Shown here one piece after another: positions 44,378 to 52,833 of a stretch of 64,000 nt of DNA. Made by a program: the position numbers and the translations under genes. The stretch's first letter is position 1, and every line of letters starts with the position of its first letter. The notes under the pieces are model-generated. The model was given only the letters and a program-made list of their open reading frames with translations. It was not told where the DNA came from and did no database searches. This DNA is from Acidimicrobiales bacterium (GTDB lineage: Bacteria; Actinomycetota; Acidimicrobiia; Acidimicrobiales; Bog-793): NCBI GenBank assembly GCA_035294085.1, contig DATGLP010000018.1, positions 1 to 64,000 of the forward strand. Reading direction: 5' to 3'.

Positions 44378-44540
44378 GACGAGGCGACCTGCTGCCGACG
44401 GCCGGACCCGGCCTCCTCGCGCCCGGGACGCCGTCCCCGGCGACCGATCGGCGCACGAGCGCCAGGCTCGGCCTCGCGAGCGCTCGGTCGCGCTCGACGA
44501 CCCGGTCAGACCCCCCGCCGTGCGCCGGCCCGCCTCGGCC

Positions 44541-44564
44541 GGCCGGGGCCAGGCGGCCCCGGCC
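44541..44564. terminator. Strong stem-loop between khpA and the VOC gene
   Basis: GGCCGGGGCC (44541-44550) and GGCCCCGGCC (44555-44564) form a perfect 10-base stem with a 4-base loop, 2 bases after the stop of the minus-strand VOC gene and in the convergent gap with khpA. It is the strongest hairpin I noticed in the window and would insulate the ribosomal operon from the island. Confidence 0.55.
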
Positions 44565-44566
44565 GT

Positions 44567-44923
44567 TCAGCCGTCCTGCAGCAGCCCGATGGGGTTGCCG
44601 TCAGGATCGGCGAGCGTCGCGACGCGCCGTCCCCCGCCGACCTCGCGCGGCGCTTCCTGGACGCTCGCGCCAGCGGCGCGGAGCTCGGCGAGCTTCGAGT
44701 CGATGTCCGCCACGTGCCAGTACGCGACGGGCGTGGCCGGCGCCTGCGGCGTGCCGCGGGGGACGAGCCCGACGTGCTGGCCTGCCGCGTCGAAGCCGAC
44801 GTAGTAGGGCGAGTCGACCTGGGGAGGCGCGCCGAGCAGGGCGGTGAAGACGGCCTTCGCCGCAGCGAGGTCGGCGACGGGGTAGAGGACGGTCTTGATG
44901 CCTTCGATGGGTGCTCCGCTCAC
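44567..44923 (-). CDS. Glyoxalase/bleomycin-resistance (VOC) fold protein
   Basis: 118 residues with two beta-alpha-beta-beta-beta units: GIKTVLYPVADLAAAKAVFTALLG and AYWHVADIDSKLAELRAAGASVQEAPREVGGGRRVATLADPDGNPIGLLQ, a typical VOC pattern ending in the metal-strand Glu/Gln region. Could be an isomerase, dioxygenase or binding protein; nothing decides the substrate. GTG start with GGAGGGAC in front. It is the left-most gene of the island, separated from the ceramidase-like gene by ~300 bases, so probably its own unit. Confidence 0.72.
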   Translation of the reverse strand: MSGAPIEGIKTVLYPVADLAAAKAVFTALLGAPPQVDSPYYVGFDAAGQHVGLVPRGTPQAPATPVAYWHVADIDSKLAELRAAGASVQEAPREVGGGRRVATLADPDGNPIGLLQDG

Positions 44924-45020
44924 GGTCCCTCCTCCGGTCGGGCGTGCTGCCGGACCGCTCGGTTCATCGGCGCGTCCGGTGCCCGTGGTGCGATTCGTGG
45001 CAGGTCGGCCGCCCGGTGCC

Positions 45021-45028
45021 ACCCTATA
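45021..45028 (-). promoter_or_regulatory. Possible promoter (-10) of the VOC gene
   Basis: On the minus strand the gap 44924-45220 holds TATAGGGT (45028-45021), an AT-containing hexamer in otherwise GC-rich sequence, about 100 bases before the VOC start. No -35 is clear. I see no gene in this gap. Confidence 0.3.
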
Positions 45029-45220
45029 CCCGCGCCCGCCGTGCCCTCCGAGGCGGCGTCCGCCGCTGCGGTGGGATCGAGCACGACCTCGCGACGACCC
45101 CGCGGCAGCCGACGCGCGCCGCCGGACCGGACGACGGGCGCCCGTCGGTGGGCACCCGAGCCGAGCGGCCGTCACCGCGGGCCCGGGCCCCTGCCGGGGC
45201 GCACCGCCCGACGTTCGCGA

Positions 45221-46804
45221 TCAGGCCCGGCCGTGCGCAGGATGGTGGTGAGCGGCCGCGCCGATCCCTGCTCCCTCGGGCTCCCCCGTGGCGCGCGACG
45301 GGTGGAGGAGGGGCGGTGGCGCCGGGAGCTCCGGGAGCTTCCCGGTCGCGTGCCATCCCTTCGTGGCGTCCCAGGCGATCGCGTCGGGGAAGAGCTCCTC
45401 GCCCGCCCGGACGGCTGTCTCGACGAGGATCTGCTCGCACTCGGGGGCGACCTGCGCGGGCAGGCCGTAGCTGCGGCAGGCGTAGTCGGCCTCGTAGCCG
45501 CCGTAGGGGTACTCGGCAGCGGTCGGGAAGTACGAGACGATGCCGTTCGTGTAGCCGAGGTAGAGCGTCGGAACGCCCGGCGCCCGCTCCTTCACCGCCA
45601 TCCCGATCTCGGTGAAGATCTCGCCCGGCCCGGTCGCGATGAGCCCGTCGCCGATCCTGACCGCGTTGACCCAGCCCTCGGTTGCTCTCGGAGCGGTCCC
45701 GTCCCGGAGTGCACGCTCCACCTTGCGGGCCCACCCCGCGTGGTACCACGCGACCTTGATCCTTCCGGCGTCGCCGCTCGCCCGAGCCGCCTCGAGCTCG
45801 GCGTCGGCGGCCTGCCGCTGCGCGGCGACCTCGTCGAGCGAGGGGAGCGGGAGCAGCGGGAACGTGACGCGCCGGCGTGTCGCGGCGAGGAGGGGCGCCT
45901 CGGCAGCCTCCTCCTGCCTGCGGTACGCGGAGATCGGCGTCACCGAGCCGTCGTCCTGCCGGACGATCCGGACCGGTGCCGACGGCCGGTCCGCGACGGC
46001 GTGGAGCGCTTCGAGGGCCAGCCGCCGGCCCATGCGCTCGGCCTCCCGTTCGTCGTCGGTGAACGCCACGCGGGGCAGCACGTTGCCGCCGGCCGCCTGC
46101 AGGAAGACGCACTCCCCCCCGGTGATGCGCCGTACCAGCTCCCGAAGCGGCCCCGGGTAGTCCGCCGAGTAGACGGACATGTCGAAGCCGGTCGTGACGG
46201 GGTGGCACCCGTAGGCGACGACGGTCGCGATTGCCGAGTCGTCGGGCCGGCGCGCCTGGAGGACGCCGACGTGGTTGTCGACGAGGTTGTCGGGGTTCCA
46301 CCCGAGGATCGTCCGGCCGCCGACGCGCTCGCGGCGGTTCACGGCGAGGTCGGCCTCGCCGAGCCCCCACACGACGCGCGCCGGCTCGAGCCGCTCGAAC
46401 GCCAGCCGGCAGACGGAGACGACCTTGTCCTGGAGGACGTCGGCGAACGAGCGGACGCGCGCCTCGCGGCGCGCGTCCGGCTCGCCGAGGAGCTCGCCGG
46501 CCCAGCCGCTGCCCGGGGGGGCGAGGTGCGTGTGGCTCCAGTTGAGGACGACGCCGGCCGGGTCGGCGCCGGTCGCGTCGACCACGCGATCGATCAGGTC
46601 GCTGACCTCCGGCTCGCCGACCCCGATCACGTCGACGCCGCAGAGAATCACGCGCCTGCCGTCGGCGTCGAGAGCGATCGCGCTCGTCTCGAGCGGCCAC
46701 GCGCCGTAGCCGGTGGCGGGCAGGCGCTGGCGGACGAAGCCGATCATCGGCAGGCCGAGGGGCGGCTCGAGCGCGAGGCGCGCCGCGCCGGCGTAGAGCG
46801 TCAT
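45221..46804 (-). CDS. Neutral/alkaline ceramidase-like hydrolase
   Basis: 527 residues. The N-terminal domain of neutral ceramidases is recognisable: YAGAARLALEPPLGLPMIGF, VILCGVDVIGV, NWSHTHLAPPGSGWAGELL (zinc His pair), VVAYGCHPVTTG (zinc His) and SADYPGPLRELV. ATGPGEIFTEIGMAVKE and YLGYTNGIVSYFPTAAEYPYGGYE are later conserved segments. No signal peptide, and shorter than secreted ceramidases (~650-750), lacking the C-terminal Ig-like domain. The family hydrolyses N-acyl amide bonds; many bacterial relatives have no known substrate. ATG 46804 with AAGGAGGTG; last gene of the leftward island operon. Confidence 0.78.
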   Translation of the reverse strand: MTLYAGAARLALEPPLGLPMIGFVRQRLPATGYGAWPLETSAIALDADGRRVILCGVDVIGVGEPEVSDLIDRVVDATGADPAGVVLNWSHTHLAPPGSGWAGELLGEPDARREARVRSFADVLQDKVVSVCRLAFERLEPARVVWGLGEADLAVNRRERVGGRTILGWNPDNLVDNHVGVLQARRPDDSAIATVVAYGCHPVTTGFDMSVYSADYPGPLRELVRRITGGECVFLQAAGGNVLPRVAFTDDEREAERMGRRLALEALHAVADRPSAPVRIVRQDDGSVTPISAYRRQEEAAEAPLLAATRRRVTFPLLPLPSLDEVAAQRQAADAELEAARASGDAGRIKVAWYHAGWARKVERALRDGTAPRATEGWVNAVRIGDGLIATGPGEIFTEIGMAVKERAPGVPTLYLGYTNGIVSYFPTAAEYPYGGYEADYACRSYGLPAQVAPECEQILVETAVRAGEELFPDAIAWDATKGWHATGKLPELPAPPPLLHPSRATGEPEGAGIGAAAHHHPAHGRA

Positions 46805-46898
46805 GAGGGCACCTCCTTGCGGATCGGGCGGGAATCGTCGAGTTCCGGTGCGCGAGAGGATCTGCCGTGGCCGATCGCGCAGCCTGCGCCGGCAGCCA

Positions 46899-49520
46899 TC
46901 ATCGCCCGGGATGCCCGTGCGACCCGAGCGCGCCATCGCGCGACGGCTCGTCGAACGGGGTGGGATCGAGGAAGCGGCCGAGCACGTTGGCCGTGACCCG
47001 CCGGACGTCGTTGCGGTAGCCGTTCACGGGCAGCGAGCCTGCCCAGGCGATCGACCCGACGGAGAAGACCGCACCGCCCGAGGGGAGGGAGAAGAAGACG
47101 ATGTCCGCCCGCACCGGCTCGGGTTCGTCGTCGCTGGCCGGCGGGACCTTGTCGGACCATGACTCGAGCATGTTGTCGAAGTTGTTCGAGTGCGCGAACG
47201 ACGTCGCGAGCCGGACGGCGTGGCGAGGCGTGCCGAGGCTCGGGGCGGCCCGGTCGATCTCGTAGCCGGCCGCCCCGCCCGCGAGCAGCCCGGTCTGACC
47301 GAAGACCTCTCCGCGCACGCCCTCGAAGGCGAAGCCGCACGCCTCTGGTACCGGGAGGCGGCGGTAGGGGCGAGACTCGTCGAAGCCCATCGTGACGTAG
47401 GTCGAGCCCGACAGGCGCGCCGGCGGGCGGCCGACCTTCTGCAGCTCCCCGCCAGGTGCCGGGTTGACGTTGTACACGGACTCGCTGTAGTCCACGGTCC
47501 ACAGCGTCTTCGCACCGGGCCGCCGGACCTCGACCGTGCCCGTGCGTTCGGGGTGGAACTCGGCGTTCCAGTAGAAGGCGTTGCCGCCGAGCACCATCAG
47601 CCGTCCGCCGCTGCGGACGTAGTCCTCGAGGGCGTCGAGCATCCTCCAGCTGTAGTACTCGGGGTGGGTCGCGACGATCGTGACGGCGTAGCCGTCGAGC
47701 GCGGCGGGTCCCTCGCGGTGCAGGTCCTCGTCGGTGAGGACGTCGAAGGGGACGCCCTCGTGCTCGAGCCAGTCGACGAGCAGGAGGTCGAGGCAGAACT
47801 TGTAGATGCGGCCTCTCGGCCGGAAGTTCGTGACGGGCCGGCGGAGCGAGGAGTACAGCACCGCGCTGCCGTCGCGGTGGACGTCGTAGGTCGACCTCCC
47901 GAGCTCGGGCAGCTCGAGCAGGAGCAGGTCCGTGTCGTCGAGGACGATGAGGCGCCCCTGGTTCATCTCGTTGAAGGGGGCCCGGACCCGCAGGTGCATG
48001 TTGGCGTAGGCGGCGTACGTCGCGGTCGGCACGAGGTAGGCGACGCGGTTGCGCCGCGCGCGTGGTCGGACGAAGAAGGGCACCCGCCACTCGTGGCGAC
48101 CGGCGACGAGGCGGAGCGCGTAGCAGCCGCTCGGCCAGTCGGGCGGCACCGTGAGCACGTGGGTCGCGTCCCAGCCGGCGTCGGCGAGGTCGTCCTCGTG
48201 GAAGTGCACCGCCGCGTACTGCTCGGGCGCGGCGCGCCAGTCGATCTGGGAGCCGTCCCAGTTCGAGCTCTTCACGGCCCGCGCCGGCAGCTGGTGCGCC
48301 GAGGCCCCGTGGCCGTTGCCGCTCGCGTCCGCGACGTGCTCGGTGTCGGCGATGCCGTGGGCGAAGTCCCAGTCGAGGAGCGCGGCGCCCACCTCTTCGT
48401 TCGGACCGCCGCGCGCGACGCGCTCGGTCGCGGTGGCGTCGAGGCGCTGCGTGAAGAGCGTGAGGCGCTCCACCTTGCCGTTGAAGTGGTTGCACGCCGG
48501 GGCCACGCCCGGAACCCCGGGCGCGTTCGCCTGCGCCCCCAGGACCACCCGGAAGTCTGCTAGCGCCTCGTCGCCTTGCGTCGAGCCGGCCAGCGTGCCG
48601 ACGGTCGCGTCCGCCGACCAGTCGAGCTCGAGGCCGCGGTCGCCCCGGGCCCGAGCGTGCAGGGCGGCGCCGCCCGAGGCCAGGTCGACCTCGCAGACGA
48701 CGCCCGCCCAGGCACCAGCGACGAGCGGCGCGTCGAGCCTGGCCGTCACGCCGTGCGCGACGAGCTCGAGGGCGAGCGTCCCGTCCTCGACGTAGAGCAG
48801 GACGCGCTGGGTCTCGGCCTCGAGGTCGAGCACGGTCTGGCGATGGGGGGCGTCCGGGAGGGTCGGGAGGATCCCGAGCCGGAACGAGAAGGTGGCCGGC
48901 AGGGGCACGCGGGCGTCGCTGCAGAGGTAGGAGCCGGGGTGGATCGGCTGGCGGCGACCGTCGTACCCGCCGCTGAGCGCGCAGTCGACGACCTCCTCGC
49001 GAAACGGCGGACCGTCCGGCCCGACGTCCGGACAGTGGAGGCGCACGACGTCGGCCCGGTAGCGAGGGGCGTCGCAGCTGACGCAGAACGAGATCTGATC
49101 GCCGGCGACGACGCTCTGGGCGCTGGCGTAGGCGAGGAGCGGCAGGCGACCGCTCGTGGTCGTCGCCACGCCCGCCACGGGCTCGACCTGATCCTCGAGG
49201 GGCCAGCTGCCGAAGAGCTCCCGCCAGCGGACCTCGAACACGTAGCGCTCGGCTGCCAGGAGGTCCCTGAAGGTGCGGCCGCTCAGCTCGATCGGCAGGA
49301 GCGAGGGCTCCGGGCCGAGGCGCGCGAGCTCCCAGACGCGGTGCGGCTCGCGCACGTAGAGGAAGTGCTTGCCCGCGTCGGGCGCCGAGCGCATGACGTT
49401 CAGGAGGTACTGCAGGTCGGGCGTGTGGCTCCCGAATGGGCGGGCGAGGAACTCCTCGGCGAGGTCCCGCCGGCTGCCGTGGATGCCGCGGCGCTCGAGG
49501 GCTTCCCTGCGCTGGCGCAC
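46899..49520 (-). CDS. N,N-dimethylformamidase-like protein, small and large subunits fused
   Basis: 873 residues. From about residue 480 the C-terminal half matches the DMFase large-subunit domain: RNRVAYLVPTATYAAYANMH, GRIYKFCLDLLLVDWLEHEG, VTIVATHPEYYSWRMLDALEDY, GGRLMVLGGNAFYWNAEFHP. Before it lies a concanavalin/LamG-like region (about 200-400). The first ~115 residues (EEFLARPFGSHTPDLQYLLN, SAPDAGKHFLYVREPHRVWE) resemble the separate DMFase small subunit as I recall it. DMFase uses a Tyr/Tyr/Glu-bound iron to hydrolyse formamides and is normally two proteins. GTG start after GAGGAG. Substrate here unknown; an amide is the best guess. Confidence 0.75.
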   Translation of the reverse strand: MRQRREALERRGIHGSRRDLAEEFLARPFGSHTPDLQYLLNVMRSAPDAGKHFLYVREPHRVWELARLGPEPSLLPIELSGRTFRDLLAAERYVFEVRWRELFGSWPLEDQVEPVAGVATTTSGRLPLLAYASAQSVVAGDQISFCVSCDAPRYRADVVRLHCPDVGPDGPPFREEVVDCALSGGYDGRRQPIHPGSYLCSDARVPLPATFSFRLGILPTLPDAPHRQTVLDLEAETQRVLLYVEDGTLALELVAHGVTARLDAPLVAGAWAGVVCEVDLASGGAALHARARGDRGLELDWSADATVGTLAGSTQGDEALADFRVVLGAQANAPGVPGVAPACNHFNGKVERLTLFTQRLDATATERVARGGPNEEVGAALLDWDFAHGIADTEHVADASGNGHGASAHQLPARAVKSSNWDGSQIDWRAAPEQYAAVHFHEDDLADAGWDATHVLTVPPDWPSGCYALRLVAGRHEWRVPFFVRPRARRNRVAYLVPTATYAAYANMHLRVRAPFNEMNQGRLIVLDDTDLLLLELPELGRSTYDVHRDGSAVLYSSLRRPVTNFRPRGRIYKFCLDLLLVDWLEHEGVPFDVLTDEDLHREGPAALDGYAVTIVATHPEYYSWRMLDALEDYVRSGGRLMVLGGNAFYWNAEFHPERTGTVEVRRPGAKTLWTVDYSESVYNVNPAPGGELQKVGRPPARLSGSTYVTMGFDESRPYRRLPVPEACGFAFEGVRGEVFGQTGLLAGGAAGYEIDRAAPSLGTPRHAVRLATSFAHSNNFDNMLESWSDKVPPASDDEPEPVRADIVFFSLPSGGAVFSVGSIAWAGSLPVNGYRNDVRRVTANVLGRFLDPTPFDEPSRDGALGSHGHPGR

Positions 49521-49645
49521 CTATCAGCTCCTCGTGGCGACGAGCCGCAGGGCGGCGTCGTGGTTGGCGCGCGAGCGCTGCGGCGGGAGGCCGAGGGTGG
49601 CGCCACGTCGTCGCCCGGCGGCGATCGCGCTGCGAGCTGCCACGG

Positions 49646-50788
49646 CTACCCGCTTCGCGCCGGGAGGCTCAGGTAGGTGGGGACGCCGCGGTCCAAGGTC
49701 ATCCGGACCTCGAGGCGCGCCGCCCCGTGCAGCACGTGGCCCCAGGCGTCCTCCCACGAGCAGGGCTCCCGGACCACCTCGAGCACGACCATCGTCGCGG
49801 GGGAGCCGGGCCTGAGCGACGCGAGGCTGTCCCGACCGATGGCGCGCGCCGGCGCGATCGTCGCGAGGCGGACGAGGTCGCGCACGTCGCAGCCGAGCGC
49901 CAGGAACCGTGAGAGCACCTGCGGGAGGCCCGTGACGCGGTCCGCGCTGTACGCATGGAGGTCCGAGCTGATCGTGTCCGGCCCGAAGCCGTGCGAGAGC
50001 ATCGCCGCCGCGACCGACGCGTCGAAGGATCGCGCGCCGTGGCCGACGTCGAAGAGCACGCCGCGCTCTCGGGCCGCAACGGCCTCCGGGATCGGCCGGC
50101 CCGCGTCGTCGACGAGGCGGTTGCCGAACCCCGTGAAGCAGTGCGTGAGGATGTCGCCGGCCCGCAGCTGGCCGAGGACCTCGGCGATACCCGGAGGCTG
50201 CTCGGCGACGTGCACCATGAGCGGCACACCGAGGCGATCCGCGGCCTCCCGAGCGATGCGCAGCGGTGCCAGCCCGTTGGTTCCGACCGCGTCCGCCGAC
50301 GCCCTGACCTTGATGCCGACGAGCACGTCGGCGTGGCGCTCGAAGCAGCGGAGGCACTCGTCGAGCGAGCAGTAGCGCAGGTCGTTGCACTCCCCGGCCA
50401 GACGGATGCTCGTCGTCCCGATCGTCGAGACGTTGAGGAAGGCGAGAACCTGACCGCGTGCCGGCTCGATGCAGGCGCGACGGAAGGCGTCGAAGAGGTG
50501 CGCTCCTGCGCTCCCAGCGTCGACGAAGGTGGTCGTGCCCGCGGGCGGACCGTAGCGGCCGGCGTCGACGCCCAGGTCCTGGCCCGCGAAGACGTGGGCA
50601 TGGAGATCGACCAGGCCCGGCGCGACGATGCACCCCGTCGCGGCGACGGTGCGCGCCGCCAGAGCAGGGTCGATGGAGGGCGCGACGTCGAGGATTCTGC
50701 CGCCGGCGATCGCGACGTCGCACGGCGCGTCGACGCCGCGTGCGGGATCGATGACCCGGCCACCGCGGACGAGGAGGTCAGCGAGCAC
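49646..50788 (-). CDS. Amidohydrolase/deacetylase-family metallohydrolase
   Basis: 380 residues from GTG 50788. A small beta domain (LLVRGGRVIDPARGV) precedes the barrel: IVAPGLVDLHAHVF (H-x-H), LVGIKVRAS (Lys expected to be carbamylated), LMVHVAEQPP and LTHCFTGFG (His ligands), and ISSDLHAYS (Asp). This is the dihydroorotase-like deacetylase group that removes acyl groups from N-acyl amino compounds or opens cyclic amides. The frame is open to 50821 but GTG 50788 fits the fold start. 125 bases before the DMFase-like gene and ~115 after the transporter ATPase, same strand. Confidence 0.8.
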   Translation of the reverse strand: MLADLLVRGGRVIDPARGVDAPCDVAIAGGRILDVAPSIDPALAARTVAATGCIVAPGLVDLHAHVFAGQDLGVDAGRYGPPAGTTTFVDAGSAGAHLFDAFRRACIEPARGQVLAFLNVSTIGTTSIRLAGECNDLRYCSLDECLRCFERHADVLVGIKVRASADAVGTNGLAPLRIAREAADRLGVPLMVHVAEQPPGIAEVLGQLRAGDILTHCFTGFGNRLVDDAGRPIPEAVAARERGVLFDVGHGARSFDASVAAAMLSHGFGPDTISSDLHAYSADRVTGLPQVLSRFLALGCDVRDLVRLATIAPARAIGRDSLASLRPGSPATMVVLEVVREPCSWEDAWGHVLHGAARLEVRMTLDRGVPTYLSLPARSG

Positions 50789-50902
50789 TGCGGGCCGCGC
50801 CGTTCGCGGCGCGCGGCGCACCGGGCCGGCCGCCTCGCCCGAGGCTCGGGCGTGCCCGGCACCGGTCCCCCTCGTACCTCGCCTCGGTGCCCTCGCGCGA
50901 CG

Positions 50903-51709
50903 TCACGCGCCGACGATGGAGCGGACGAGCCGTTCCGTGTCGAACTCTCCCCGCCGCAGGTCGTCGACCTTGACCCCGTGGCGCATCACGACGACGTGAT
51001 CGGCGAGGTCGACGACGTGGCTCATGACGTGGCTGATCATGACGACCGCGATGCCGCGGGCGACCGCCTCTCTCACCAGGCCGAGCACCGCGCCCGCCTC
51101 CTTCACGCCGAGCGCGGCGGTCGGCTCGTCCATCACGAGCACCTGGCTCGCCCAGAAGATGGCGCGGGCGATGGCGATCGTCTGGCGCTGTCCGCCGGAC
51201 ATGCGCCCGACGGGAACCCCGCGCAGGCGCGGGATGCGGATCTGCAGGTCGCGCAGCTGCCGCCGGGCGAGCTCGGTCATCTCCCGGTCGGCGAGGCGCC
51301 GCAGGAAGGGCAGGTGGAAGGCCGGGCGCACCATCTCGCGGCCGAGGAAGAGGTTCTCGACGACGTCGAGGTTCGGGGCGAGGGCGAGCTCCTGGTAGAC
51401 GGCCTCGACGCCGGCCAGCCGCGCCTCGAGGGGATCGGTGAAGGACACCGGCTTGCCGAAGAGGAACAGCTCCCCGCTGTCGGGCTTGAGGGCGCCGGTG
51501 AGGATCTTGGCGACCGTGGACTTCCCGGCCCCGTTGTCGCCGACGATGGCGAGGAGCTCGCCGCGAGCGACCTGCAGGGAGACGTCGCGGCACGCCTCGA
51601 CGGGTCCGTAGCGCTTGGACAGGCCTCGAGCCTCGAACACGACCTGGCCGTCGGCATCCCCGAGGGCACCGACGGCGCCGGCGGGCGCGGTGTGGTCGCT
51701 CGCCGTCAT
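50903..51709 (-). CDS. Sugar-type ABC transporter, single ATP-binding protein
   Basis: 268 residues. VVFEARGLSKRYGPVEACRDVSL, LLAIVGDNGAGKSTVAKILTG (Walker A), YQELALAPNLDVVENLFLGRE (Q-loop and family helix), GRMSGGQRQTIAIARAI (signature), QVLVMDEPTAALGVKEA (Walker B) and VVMISHVMSHVV (switch His). RbsA-like proteins usually carry two ATPase domains; this is the one-domain FrcA-like form. It powers uptake through the permease whose stop overlaps its ATG. Confidence 0.9.
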   Translation of the reverse strand: MTASDHTAPAGAVGALGDADGQVVFEARGLSKRYGPVEACRDVSLQVARGELLAIVGDNGAGKSTVAKILTGALKPDSGELFLFGKPVSFTDPLEARLAGVEAVYQELALAPNLDVVENLFLGREMVRPAFHLPFLRRLADREMTELARRQLRDLQIRIPRLRGVPVGRMSGGQRQTIAIARAIFWASQVLVMDEPTAALGVKEAGAVLGLVREAVARGIAVVMISHVMSHVVDLADHVVVMRHGVKVDDLRRGEFDTERLVRSIVGA

Positions 51710-52758
51710 ACGAAGGTCGACTGCTGGCTACGACGACGGTACTCGTCGACGACCACCGCCACGAGGAGCGCCCCCCCCTGCGTCACGTACTGCCAGGAGA
51801 TCGGCACGTTCTCGAGCAGGAGGCCGTCCAGGACGACGCCGAGCAGGACCACGCCGAGGAAGGAGCCGAAGACCGAGCCGGACCCACCGCCGAGCGCGGT
51901 GCCGCCGATGATGACCGCGGCGATGACCGTGAGCTCGACGCCGAAGGCTTCCTGCGAGTTGCCCGAGCCGGTGTAGCCAGCGAGGACGATGCCGCTGATC
52001 GCGGAGAACAGCCCGCTCAGCACGTACACGATGAGCCGCTGGCGGGCCACGTTGACGCCAGCGAGGCGCGCCGCGGACCCGTTCGGCGTGCCGCCGATCG
52101 CCCTCACCTGCAGGCCGAAGCGAGTACGAGAGAGGATCCAGCCGGTGACGAGGAACGAGACGATGACGAGGATCCCCGGGACGGGCACGTGCAGGACCAT
52201 GCCGCGACCGAACTCGACGAAGGTTCGGTTCGTGATCAGGATGTCGCCTGCCGCGCCGCCGCCGGCGAGGTAGGACGCCCCGTAGAGCAGGAACTGGGTC
52301 GCGATCGTGGCGATGAGCGCGTTGATGCCGATACGCACGATGACCAACCCGTTGACCAAGCCGATGCCGAGCCCGACCGCCAGGGTGATGGCGATCGCGG
52401 CCCACCAGGCGAGGTGGTACTGGGACATCAGCTGCGCCGCGATGACCGTGCTCAGCGACATGTTGGCGCCGATCGACAGATCGATACCGCCCGCGATCAG
52501 CACGATCGTGGTGATCGAGGCGCAGATGCCGATGTAGGCCTGGGCACGCACGATGTTCGCGACGTTGCCTGCGGTGGCGAAGTAGGGGCTGAGCAGGGAG
52601 AAGGCAACGCAGACGGCGACGATCGCGACGAGGAGCCCCGCCCAGTTGGCGTGGTAGAGGAGGCCGACGGTTCGCCGCAGCAGCGGCTGAGGAGCTTCGG
52701 CGTCCTCAGCCGCTGCTGCGCTCGGCTCCGGCAGACCGACGGGAGCTTGGACCGTCAT
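51706..52758 (-). CDS. Sugar-type ABC transporter permease (RbsC/FrcC family)
   Basis: 350 residues with about ten hydrophobic segments. The family signature is TIVLIAGGIDLSIGANMSLSTVIAAQL, with VNGLVIVRIGINALIATIATQFLLYG and VRAIGGTPNGSAARLAGVNV later. A polar ~30-residue N-terminus precedes the first helix. ATG start. Forms the channel with the ATPase gene (ATGA overlap) and receives substrate from the binding protein encoded just upstream. Confidence 0.92.
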   Translation of the reverse strand: MTVQAPVGLPEPSAAAAEDAEAPQPLLRRTVGLLYHANWAGLLVAIVAVCVAFSLLSPYFATAGNVANIVRAQAYIGICASITTIVLIAGGIDLSIGANMSLSTVIAAQLMSQYHLAWWAAIAITLAVGLGIGLVNGLVIVRIGINALIATIATQFLLYGASYLAGGGAAGDILITNRTFVEFGRGMVLHVPVPGILVIVSFLVTGWILSRTRFGLQVRAIGGTPNGSAARLAGVNVARQRLIVYVLSGLFSAISGIVLAGYTGSGNSQEAFGVELTVIAAVIIGGTALGGGSGSVFGSFLGVVLLGVVLDGLLLENVPISWQYVTQGGALLVAVVVDEYRRRSQQSTFV

Positions 52759-52833
52759 CTCGTTCGCACCGCAGGCAACCGCACCTCTGGGTCCCTGTCC
52801 CTGGCCGACGCGTGGAGCCGCGATCCGGCCTGC

